64,000 nucleotides of DNA from contig NC_135505.1 in the NCBI RefSeq assembly GCF_052857255.1, forward strand, positions 40,013,864 through 40,077,863, written 5' to 3'. The stretch is from Amblyomma americanum. Lineage: Eukaryota > Arthropoda > Arachnida > Ixodida > Ixodidae. The position numbers and the translations under genes were made by a program. Positions 13,601 to 25,500 of the stretch are shown here, in pieces. The notes beneath the pieces were generated by a model. It searched no databases and had not been told where the DNA came from. It saw only the letters and a program-made list of their open reading frames with translations. Numbering within the stretch: position 1 is the first letter of the stretch; each line of letters begins with the position of its first letter.

Positions 13601-16600
13601 CTGCGCAGACCACTCGATGCGCGGAATCCCTTGGAGATGATCAGGCCGGTGAACTTGTTTTTCGGCTTGGAAATACTTCGGAACTTTTATGTGCCACCTG
13701 CGAAGGATAGTAGACGCAGTTTAAGCGTGTTCTCCAGTGTCGTCCGCTGCACGTGCTGCTTTTAAATAGTGGGCCTGGGGACTGGCCCTACAGACCACTC
13801 GATGCACAGAATCCCTTGGAGATGATCAGGCCGGCGCACTTGTTTTTTGGCTTGGAAATACCTCCGAACTTCTAGGTGCAGCCTGCGATGGATGGTAGAC
13901 GCAGTTTAGCGTGTTCTCCCGTTTCGTACACTGCTGCTTCGTGCGAGTGCCGGCGGATCGCTGACGTGCTGCTTTTAAATGCTGCGCCTGGGGGCCTGGC
14001 CTGCACAGACCACGAGATGCGCAGAATCCCAGGGAGATGATCAGGCCGGCGCACTTGTTTTTCGGCTTGGAAATACTTCGGAACTTCAAGGTGCAGCCTG
14101 CGAAGGATGGTAGTCGCAGTTTAAACGTGTTCTCCAGTGTCGCCGACTGCTGCTAAGTGCGAGTGCCGGCGGATCGCTGACGTGCTGCTTTAAAATGCTG
14201 CGCCTGGGTTCCTGGCCTGCGCAGACCACTCGATGCGCAGAATCCCTTGGAGATGATCAGGCCGGCGCACTTGTTTTTCGGCTTGGAAATACTTCGGAAC
14301 ATCTAGGTGCAGCCTGCAAAGGATGGTAGACGCAGTTTGAGCGTGTTCTCCAGTGTCGTCCACTGCTGCTTCGTGCGAGTGCCGGCAGATCGCTGACGTG
14401 CTGCTTTTAAATCTGCGCCTGGGAACCTAACCTTCGCAGACCACTCGATGCGCAGAATCCCTTGGAGATGATCATGTAAGCGCACTTGTTTTTCGGCTTG
14501 GAAATACTTCGTAACGTTTAGGTGCCACCTGCGAAGGATAGTAGACGCATTTTAAGCGTGTTCTCCAGTGTCGTCCACTGCTGCTTGCGAGTGCCGGCGG
14601 ATCGCTGACGTGCTGCTTTAAAATGCTGCGTCTGGGGGCCTGGCCTGCGCAGACCACTAAATGCGCGGAATCCCAGGAAGGTGATCAGGCCGGCGCACTT
14701 GTTTTTGGCTTGGCAATGCTTCGGAACTTCTAGGTGCAGCCTGCGAAGGATAGTAGACGCAGATTAAGCGTGTTCTCAAGGGTCGTCCACTGCTGCTGCG
14801 TGCGAGTGAAGAAGGATCGCTGACGTGCTGCTTTAAAATGCTGCGCCTGGGGTTCTGGCCTGCGCAGACCACTCGACGCGCAGAATCCCCTGCAGATGAT
14901 CAGGCCGGCGCACTTGTTTTTCGGCTTGGAAATACTTCGGAACATCTAGGTGCAGCCTGCTAAGGATGGTAGACGCAATTTGAGCGTGTTCTCCAGTGTC
15001 GTCCACTGCTTCTGCGTGCGAGTGCCGGCAGATCGCTGACGTGCTGCTTTTAAATGCTGCGCCTGGGAACCTAACCTTCGCAGACCACTCGATGCGCAGA
15101 ATCCCTTGGAGATGATCATGTAAGCGCACTTGTTTTTCGGCTTGGAAATACTTCGTAACTTTTAGGTGCCACCTGCGAAGGATAGTAGACGCATTTTAAG
15201 CGTGTTCTCCAGTGTCGTCCACTGCTGCTGCGTGCGAGTGCCAGCGGATCGCTGACGTTCTGCTTTTAAATGCTGAGCCTGGGGGCCTGGCCTGCGCAGA
15301 CCACTCAATGCGCAGATTCCCTGGGAGATGTTCAGGCCGGCGCACATGTTTTTCGGCTTGGAAATACTTTGGAACTTCTAGGTGCAGCCTGCGAAGGATA
15401 GTAGACGCAGTTTAAGCGTGTTCTTCAGTGTCGTCCACTGCTGCGTGCGAGTGCCGGCGGATCGCTGACGTGCTGCTTTAAAATGCTGCGCCTGGGGACC
15501 TGGCCTGCGCAGACCACTCCGTGCGCAGAATCCCTGGGAGATGATCAGGCCGGCGCAATGTTTTTTGGCTTTGAAATACTTCGGAACTTCTAGATGCAGC
15601 CTGCGAAGGATAGTAGACGCAGTTTAAGTGTGTTCTACAGTGTCGTCCACTGCTGCTGCGTGCGAGTGCCGGCAGATCGCTGACGTGCTGCTTTTAAATG
15701 CTGCGCCTGGGGTCTGGCCTGCGCGCACCACTCGATGCGCAGAATCCCTGGGAGATGATCAGGTCGGCGCACTTGTTTTTTGGCTTGGAAATACTTCGGA
15801 ACTTCTAGGTGGAGCCTGCGAAGGATAGTAGTTGCAGTTTAAGCGTGTTCCCAAGTGTCGTCCACTGCTGCGTGCGAGTGCCGGCGGATCGCTGACGTGC
15901 TGCTTTTAAATGCTGAGCCTGGGGGCCTGGCCTGCGCAGACCACTCATTGCGCACAATCCCTGGGAGATGATCAGGCCGGCGCACTTCTTTTTTGGCTTT
16001 GAAATACTTCGGAACTTCTAGGTGCAGCCTGCGAAGGATAGTAGACGCAGTTTAAGCGTGTTCTCCAGTGTCGTCCACTGCTGCGTGCGAGTGCCGGCGG
16101 ATCGCTGACGTGCTGCTTTAAAATGCTGCGTCTGGGGGCCTGGCCTGCGCAGACCACTAATTGCGCAGAATCCCAGGAATGTGATCAGGCCGGCGCACTA
16201 GTTTTTGGCTTGGAAATACTTCGGAACTTCTAGGTGCAGCCTGCGAAGGATAGTAGACACAGTTTAAGCGTGTTCTCCAGTGTCGTCCACTTCTGCGTGC
16301 GAGTGCCGGCGGATCGCTGACGTGCTGCTTTTAAATGCTGCGCCTGGGGTTCTGGCCTGCGCAGACCACTCGACGCGCAGAATCCCCTGCAGATGATCAG
16401 GCCGGTGCACTTGTTTTTCGGCTTGGAAATACTTCGGAACATCTAGGTGCAGCCTGCTAAGGATGGTAGACGCAGTTTGAGCGTGTTCTCCAGTGTTGTC
16501 CACTGCTGCTGCGTGCGAGTGCCGGCAGATCGCTGACGTGCTGCTTTTAAATGCTGCGCCTGGGGGTCTGGCCTGCCTAGACCACTCTATGCGCAGAATC

Positions 16601-19600
16601 ATTGGGAGATGATCAGGCCGGCGCACTTGTTTTTGGCTTGGAAATACTTCGGAACTTCTAGGTGCAGCCTGCGAAGGATAGTAGACACAGTTTAAGCGTG
16701 TTCTCCAGTGTCGTCCACTTCTGCGTGCGAGTGCCGGCGGATCGCTGACGTGCTGCTTTTAAATGCTGCGCCTGGGGTTCTGGCCTGCGCAGACCACTCG
16801 ACGCGCAGAATCCCCTGCAGATGATCAGGCCGGCGCACTTGTTTTTCGGCATGGAAATACTTCGGAACATCTAGGTGCAGCCTGCTAAGGATAGTAGTTG
16901 CAGTTTAAGCGTGTTCCCAAGTGTCGTCCACTGCTGCGTGCGAGTGCCGGCGGATCGCTGACGTGCTGCTTTTAAATGCTGCGTCTGGGGGCCTGGCCTG
17001 CGCAGACCACTAAATGCGCAGAATCCCAGGAAGGTGATCAGGCCGGCGCACTTTTTTTTGGCTTGGAAATACTTCGGAACTTCTAGGTGCAGCCTGCGAA
17101 GGATAGTAGACACAGTTTAAGCGTGTTCTCCAGTGTCGTCCACTTCTGCGTGCGAGTGCCGGCGGATCGCTGACGTGCTGCTTTTAAATGCTGCGCCTGG
17201 GGTCCTGGCCTGCGCAGACCACTCAGTGCGCAGAATTTTTGGGAGATGATCAGGCCGGCGCACTTGTTGTTGGCTTGGAAATACTTCGGAACTTCTAGGT
17301 GCAGCCTGCGAAGGATAGTAGACACAGTTTAAGCGTGTTCTCCAGTGTCGTCCACTTCTGCGTGCGAGTGCCGGCGTATCGCTGACGTGCTGCTTTTAAA
17401 TGCTGCGCCTGGGGTCCTGGCCTACGCAGACCACTCAGTGCGCAGAATCCCTGGGAGATGATCAGGCCGGCGCAATGTTTTTTGGCTTTGAAATTCTTCG
17501 GAACTTCTAGGTGCAGCCTGCGAAGGATAGTAGACGCAGTTTAAGTGTGTTCTACAGTGTCGTCCACTACTGCTGCGTGCGAGTGCGGGCGGATCGCTGA
17601 CATGCTGCTTTTAAATGCTGCGCTTGGGGGCCTGGCCTGCGCAGACCACTCGATGTGCGGAATCCCTTGGAGATGATCAGGCCGGTGAACTTGTTTTTCG
17701 GCTTGGAAATACTTCGGAACATTTAGGTGCCACCTGCGAAGGATAGTAGACGCAGTTTAAGCGTGTTCTCCAGTGTCGTCCACTGCACGTGCTGCTTTTA
17801 AATAGTGGGCCTGGGGACTGGCCCTGCAGACCACTCGATGCACAGAATCCCTTGGAGATGATCAGGCCGGCGCACTTGTTTTTTGGCTAGGAAATACCTC
17901 CGAACTTCTAGGTGCAGCCTGCGAAGGATGGTAGACGCAGTTTAGCGTGTTCTCCCGTTTCCTACACTGCTGCTGCGTGCGAGTGCCGGCGGATCGCTGA
18001 CGTGCTGCTTTTAAATGCTGCGCCTGGGGGCCTGGCCTGCACAGACCACGACATGCGCAGAATCCCAGGGAGATGATCAGGCCGGCGCACTTGTTTTTCG
18101 GCTTGGAAATACTTCGGAACTTCAAGGTGCAGCCTGCGAAGGATGGTAGTCGCAGTTTAAACGGGTTCTCCAGTGTCGCCGACTGCTGCTAAGTGCGAGT
18201 GCCGGCGGATCGCTGACGTGCTGCTTTAAAATGCTGCGCCTGGGTTCCTGGCCTGCGCAGACCACTCGATGCGCAGAATCCCTTGGAGAGGATCAGGCCG
18301 GCGCACTTGTTTTTCGGCTTGGAAATACTTCGGAACATCTAGGTGCAGCCTGCAAAGGATGGTAGACGCAGTTTGAGCGTGTTCTCCAGTGTCGTCCACT
18401 GCTGCTGCGTGCGAGTGCCGGCAGATCGCTGACGTGCTGCTTTTAAATGCTGCGCCTGGGGGCCTGGCCTTCGCAGACCACTCGATGCGCAGAATCCCTT
18501 CGAGATGATCATGTAAGCGCACTTGTTTTTCGGCTTGGAAATACTTCGTAACTTTTAGGTGCCACCTGCGAAGGATAGTAGACGCATTTTAAGCGTGTTC
18601 TCCAGTGTCGTCCACTGCTGCTGCGTGCGAGTGCCAGCGGATCGCTGACGTTCTGCTTTTAAATGCTGAGCCTGGGGGCCTGGCCTGCGCAGACCACTCA
18701 ATGCGCAGATTCCCTGGGAGATGTTCAGACCGGCGCACATGTTTTTCGGCTTGGAAATACTTTGGAACTTCTAGGTGCAGCCTGCGAAGGATAGTAGACG
18801 CCGTTTAAGCGTGTTCTCCAGTGAAGTCCACTGCTGCTGCGTGCGAGCGCCGGCGGATCGCTGACGTGCTGCTTTTAAATGCTGAGCCTGGGGCCTGGCC
18901 TGCGCAGACCACTCAATACGCAGATTCCCTGAGAGATGTTCAGGCCAGCGCACATGTTTTTCGGTTTGGAAATACTTCGGAACTTCTAGGTGCAGCCTGC
19001 GAAGGATAGTAGACGCAGTTTAAGCGTGTTCTCCAGTGACGTCCACTGCAGCTGCGTGCGAGTGCCGGCGGATCGCTGACGTGCTGCTTTTAAATGCTGC
19101 GCCTGGGGACCTGGCCTGCGCAGACCACTCGATGCGCAGAATTCCTTGGAGATGATCAGGCTGGCGCACTTGTTTTTCGGCTTGGAAATACTTCGGAACA
19201 TCTAGGTGCAGCCTGCAAAGGATGGTAGACGCAGTTTGAGCGTGTTCTCCAGTGTCGTCCACTGCTGCTGCGTGCGAGTGCCGGCGGATCGCTGACGTGC
19301 AGCTTTTAAATGCTGCGCCTGGGGGCCTGGCCTTCGCAGACCACACGATGCGCAGAATCCCTTGGAAATGATCATGTAGGCGCACTTGTTTTTTGGCTTG
19401 GAAATACTTCGTAACTTTTAGGTGCCACCTGCGAAGGATTGTAGACGCATTTTAAGCGTGTTCTCCAGTGTCGTCCACTGCTGCTGCGTGCGAGTGCCAG
19501 CGGATCGCTGACGTTCTGCTTTTAAATGCTGAGCCTGGGGGCCTGGCCTTCGCAGACCACTCAATGCGCAGATTCCCTGGGAGATGTTCAGACCGGCGCA

Positions 19601-22591
19601 CATGTTTTTCGGCTTGGAAATACTTTGGAACTTCTAGGTGCAGCCTGCGAAGGATAGTAGACGCAGTTTAAGCGTGTTCTCCAGTGACGTCCACTGCTGC
19701 TGCGTGCGAGTGCCGGCGGATCGCTGACGTGCTGCTTTTAAATGCTGAGCCTGGGGCCTGGCCTGCGCAGACCACTCAATACGCAGATTCCCTGAGAGAT
19801 GTTCAGGCCAGCGCACATTTTTTTCGGCTTGGAAATACTTCGGAACTTCTAGGTGCAGCCTGCGAAGGATAGTAGACGCAGTTTAAGCGTGTTCTCCAGT
19901 GACGTCCACTGCAGCTGCGTGCGAGTGCCGGCGGATCGCTGACGTTCTGCTTTTAAATGCTGCGCCTGGGGACATGGCCTGCGCAGACCACTCGATGCGC
20001 AGAATTCCTTGGAGATGATCAGGCTGGCGCACTTGTTTTTCGGCTTGGAAATAATTCGGAACATCTAGGTGCAGCCTGCAAAGGATGGTAGACGCAGTTT
20101 GAGCGTGTTCTCCAGTGTCGTCCACTGCTGCTGCGTGCGAGTGCCGGCGGATCGCTGACGTGCTGCTTTTAAATGCTGCGCCTGGGGGCCTGGCCTTCGC
20201 AGACCACACGATGAGCAGAATCCCTTCGAGATGATCATGTAGGCGCACTTGTTTTTCGGCTTGGAAATACTTCGTAACTTTTAGGTGCCACCTGCGAAGG
20301 ATAGTAGACGCAGTTTAAGCGTGTTCTCCAGTGACGTCCACTGCAGCTGCGTGCGAGTGCCGGCGGATCGCTGACGTGCTGCTTTTAAATGCTGCGCCTG
20401 GGGACCTGGCCTGCGCAGACCACTCGATGCACAGAATCCCTTGGAGATGATCAGGCCTGCGCATTTGTTTTTCGGCTTGGAAATACTTCGGAACTTTTAG
20501 GTGCCACCTGCGGAGGATAGTAGACACAGTTTAAGCGTGTTCGCCAGTGTCGTCCACTGCTGCTGCCTGAGAGTGCTGGCAGATCGCTGACGTGCTGTTT
20601 TTAAATGCTGCGCCTGGGGGCCTGGCCTGCGCATACAACTCGATGCGCAGAATCCCTTGAAGATGATCAGGCCGGCGCACTTGTTTTTAGGCTTGGAAAT
20701 ACTTCGGAACTTCTAGGTGCAGCCTGCGAAGGATGGTAGACGCAGTTTGAGCGTGTTCTCCAGTGTCGTCCACTGATGCTGCGTGCGAGTGCCGGCGGAT
20801 CGCTGACGTTCTGCTTTTAAATGCTGCGCCTGAGGTCCTGACCTGCGCAGACCACTCGATGCGCCGAATCCCTTGGAGATGATCAGGCCGGGGCACTTGT
20901 TTTTCGGCTTGGAAATACTTCGGAACTTCTAGGTGCAGAATGCGAAGAATAGTAGATGCAGTTTAAGCGTGTTCCCAAGTGTCGTACACTGCTGCGTGCG
21001 AGTGCCGGCGGATCGCTGACGTCCTGCTTTTAAATGCTGCGCCTGAGGTCCTGGCCTGCGCAGACCACTCAACACGCAGAATCCCTTGGAGATGATCAGG
21101 CCGGGGCACTTGTTTTTCGGCTTGGAAATACTTCGGAACTTCTAGGTGCAGCCTGCGAAGGATGGTAGACGCAGTTTAAGCGTGTCCTCCAGTGTCGTCC
21201 ACTGCTGCTGCGTGCTAGTGCCGGCGGATCGCTGACGTGCTGCTTTTAAATGCTGAGCCTCGGGGCCTGGCCTGCGCAGACCACTCATTGCGCACAATCC
21301 CTGGGAGATGATCAGGCCGGCGCACTTGTTTTTTGGCTTTGAAATACTTCGGAACTTCTAGGTGCAGCCTGCGAAGGATAGTAGACGCAGTTTAAGCGTG
21401 TTCTCCAGTGTCGTCCATTGCTGCGTGCGAGTGCCGGCGGATCGCTGACGTGCTGCTTTAAAATGCTGCGCCTGGGGGCCTGGCCTGCGCAGACCACTAA
21501 ATGCGCAGAATCCCAGGAACGTGATCAGGCCGGCGCACTTGTTTTTGGCTTGGAAATACTTCGGAACTTCTAGGTGCAGCCTGCGAAGGATAGTAGACGC
21601 AGATTAAGCGTGTTCTCAAGGGTCGTCCACTGCTGCTGCGTGCGAGTGAAGGCGGATCGCTGACGTGCTCCTTTAAAATGCTGCGCCTGGGGGCCTGGCC
21701 TGCGCAGACCACTCGATGTGCAGAATGCCTGGGAGATGATCAGGTCGGCGCACTTGTTTTTTGGCTTGGAAATACTTCGGAACTTCTAGGTGCAGCCTGC
21801 GAAGGATAGTAGATGCAGTTTTAGCGTGTTTCCATGTGTCGTCCACAGCTGCGTGCGATTGCCGGCGGATCGCTGACGTGCTGCTTTTAAATGCTGAGCC
21901 TGGGGGCCTGGCCTGCGCAGACCACTCAATGCGCAGAATCCCTGGGAGATGTTCAGACCGGCGCACTTGTTATTCGGCTTGGAAATACTTCGGAACTTCT
22001 AGGTGCCACCTGCGAAAGATAGTAGACACAGTTTAAGCGTGTTCTCCAGTGTCGTCCACTGCTGCTGCGTGAGAGTGCCGGCAGATCGCTGACGTGCTGC
22101 TTTTAAATGCTGAGCCTGGGGGGCTGGCCTGCGCAGACCACTCAATGCGCAGATTCCCTGGGAGATGTTCAGGCCGGCGCACATGTTTTTCGGCTTGGAA
22201 ATACTTCGGAACTTCTAGGTGCAGCCTGCGAAGGATAGTAGACGCACTTTAAGCGTGTTCTCCAGTGTCGTCCACTGCTGCGTGCGAGTGCCGGCGGATC
22301 GCTGACGTGCTGCTTTAAAATGCTGCGCCTGGGGAGCTGGCCTGCGCAGACCACTCAGTGCGCAGAATACCTGGGAGATGATCAGGCCGGCGCAATGTTT
22401 TTTGGCTTTGAAATACTTCGGAACTTCTAGGTGAAGCCTGCGAAGTATAGTAGACGCAGTTTAAGTGTGTTCTACAGTGTCGTCCACTGCTGCTGCGTGC
22501 GAGTGCCGGCGGATCGCTGACGTGCTGCTTTTAAATGCTGCGCTTGGGGGCCTGGCCTGCGCAGACCACTCGATGCGCGGAATCCCTTGGA
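10640..22591. repeat. 11,952-bp higher-order repeat unit, copy 1
   Basis: This 56-monomer block is repeated immediately downstream at a constant offset of 11,952 bp. All open frames of 60 or more codons inside it recur at exactly that offset with identical translations, so no indel and no amino-acid change separates the copies in those parts. Identity starts near 10,639, just after the variant CCCCTGC. It contains smaller repeats of its own, including the 863-bp tetramer at 18.5-20.3 kb and short-monomer landmarks at 13.74 and 17.78 kb. Confidence 0.93.
18555..20280. repeat. 863-bp tetramer sub-repeat, two copies
   Basis: Four successive monomer types recur after exactly 863 bp: landmarks at 18,555/19,418, 18,771/19,634, 18,986/19,849 and 19,020/19,883. 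The copies differ by scattered substitutions, for example GTGAAGTCC against GTGACGTCC. It is a recent four-monomer duplication inside the larger unit. Confidence 0.85.
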
Positions 22592-25500
22592 GATGATCAG
22601 GCCGGCGCACTTGTTTTTCGGCTTTGAAATACTTCGGACCATCTAGGTGCAGCCTGCTAAGGATGGTAGACGCAGTTTGAGCGTGTTCTACAGTGTCGTC
22701 TACTGCTGCTGCGTGCGAGTGCCGGCAGATCGCTGACGTGCTGCTTTTAAATCTGCGCCTGGGAACCTAACCTTCGCAGACCACTCGATGCGCAGAATCC
22801 CTTGGAGATGATCATGTAAGCGCACTTGTTTTTCGGCTTGGAAATACTTCGTAACGTTTAGGTGCCGCCTGCGAAGGATAGTAGACGCATTTTAAGCGTG
22901 TTCTCCAGTGTCGTTCACTGCTGCTGCGTGCGAGTGCCAGCGGATCGCTGACGTTCTGCTTTTAAATGCCGAGCCTGGGGGCCTGGCCTGCGCAGACCAC
23001 TCAATGCGCAGATTCCCTGGGAGATGTTCAGGCCGGCGCACATGTTTTTCGGCTTGGAAATACTTTGGAACTTCTAGGTGCAGCCTGCGAAGGATAGTAG
23101 ACGCAGTTTAAGCGTGTTCTCCAGTGTCGTCCACTGCTGCCTGCGAGTGCCGGCGGATCGCTGACGTGCTGCTTTAAAATGCTGCGCCTGGGGACCTGGC
23201 CTGCGCAGACCACTCCGTGCGCCGAATCCCTGGGAGATGATCAGGCCGGCGCAATGTTTTTTGGCTTTGAAATACTTCGGAACTTCTAGGTGCAGCCTGC
23301 GAAGGATAGTAGACGCAGTTTAAGTGTGTTCTACAGTGTCGTCCACTGCTGCTGCGTGCGAGTGCCGGCAGATCGCTGACGTGCTGCTTTTAAATGCTGC
23401 GCCTGGGGGCCTGGCCTGCGCACACCACTCGATGCGCAGAATCCCTGGGAGATGATCAGGTCGGCGCGCTTGTTTTTTGCCTTGGAAATACTTCGGAACT
23501 TCTAGGTGCAGCCTGCGAAGGATAGTAGACGCAGATTAAGCGTGTTCTCAAGGGTCGTCCACTGCTGCTGCGTGCGAGTGAAGAATAATCGCAGACGTGC
23601 TGCTTTAAAATGCTGCGCCTGGGGGCCTGGCCTGCCTAGACCACTCTATGCGCAGAATTTTTGGGAGATGATCAGGCCGGCGCACTTGTTTTTGGCTTGG
23701 AAATACTTCGGAACTTCTCGGTGCAGCCTGCGAAGGATAGTAGACACAGTTTAAGCGTGTTCTCCAGTGTCGTCCACTTCTGCGTGCGAGTGCCGGAGGA
23801 TCGCTGACGTGCTGCTTTTAAATGCTGCGCCTGGGGGCCTGGCCTGCGCACACCACTCGATGCGCAGAATCCCTGGGAGATGATCAGGTCGGCGCGCTTG
23901 TTTTTTGCCTTGGAAATACTTCGGAACTTCTAGGTGGAGACTGCGAAGGATAGTAGTTGCAGTTTAAGGGTGTACCCAAGTGTCGTCCACTGCTGCGTGC
24001 GAGTGCCGGCGGATCGCTGACGTGCTGCTTTTAAATGCTGAGCCTGGGGGCCTGGCCTGCGCAGACCACTCATTGCGCACAATCCCTGGGAGATGATCAG
24101 GCCGGCGCACTTCTTTTTTGGCTTTGAAATACCTCGGAACTTCTAGGTGCAACCTGCGAAGGATAGTAGACGCAGTTTAAGCGTCTTCTCCTGTGTCGTC
24201 CACTGCTGCGTGCGAGTGCCGGCGGATCGCTGACGTGCTGCTTTAAAATGCTGCGTCTGGGGGCCTGGCCTGCGCAGACCACTAAATGCGCAGAATCCCA
24301 GGAAGGTGATCAGGCCGGCGCACTTGTTTTTGGCTTGGAAATACTTCGGAACTTCTCGGTGCAGCCTGCGAAGGATAGTAGACACAGTTTAAGCGTGTTC
24401 TCCAGTGTCGTCCACTTCTGCGTGCGAGTGCCGGCGGATCGCTGACGTGCTGCTTTTAAATGCTGCGTCTGGGGGCCTGGCCTGCGCAGACCACTAAATG
24501 CGCAGAATCCCAGGAAGGTGATCAGGCCGGCGCACTTTTTTTTTGGCTTGGAAATACTTCGGAACTTCTAGGTGCAGCCTGCGAAGGATAGTAGACGCAG
24601 ATTAAGCGTGTTCTCAAGGGTCGTCCACTGCTGCTGCGTGCGAGTGAAGAATAATCGCAGACGTGCTGCTTTAAAATGCTGCGCCTGGGGGCCTGGCCTG
24701 CCTAGACCACTCTATGCGCAGAATCTTTGGGAGATGATCAGGCCGGCGCACTTGTTTTTGGCTTGGAAATACTTCGGAACTTCTCGGTGCAGCCTGCGAA
24801 GGATAGTAGACACAGTTTAAGCGTGTTCTCCAGTGTCGTCCACTTCTGCGTGCGAGTGCCGGCGGATCGCTGACGTGCTGCTTTTAAATGCTGCGTCTGG
24901 GGGCCTGGCCTGCGCAGACCACTAAATGCGCAGAATCCCAGGAAGGTGATCAGGCCGGCGCACTTTTTTTTTGGCTTGGAAATACTTCGGAACTTCTAGG
25001 TGCAGCCTGCGAACGATAGTAGACGCAGATTAAGCGTGTTCTCAAGGGTCGTCCACTGCTGCTGCGTGCGAGTGAAGAATAATCGCTGACGTGCTGCTTT
25101 AAAATGCTGCGCCTGGGGGCCTGGCCTGCCTAGACCACTCTATGCGCAGAATTTTTGGGAGATTATCAGTACGGCGCACTTGTTTTTGGCTTGGAAATAC
25201 TTCGGAACTTCTAGGTGCAGCCTGCGAAGGATAGTAGACACAGTTTAAGCGTGTTCTCCAGTGTCGTCCACTTCTGCGTGCGAGTGCCGGCGGATCGCTG
25301 ACGTGCTGCTTTTAAATGCTGCGCCTGGGGTCCTGGCCTGCGCAGACCACTCAGTGCGCAGAATCCCTGGGAGATGATCAGGCCGGCGCAATGTTTTTTG
25401 GCTTTGAAATACTTCGGAACTTCTAGGTGCAGCCTGCGAAGGATAGTAGACGCAGTTTAAGTGTGTTCTACAGTGTCGTCCACTAGTGCTGCGTGCGAGT

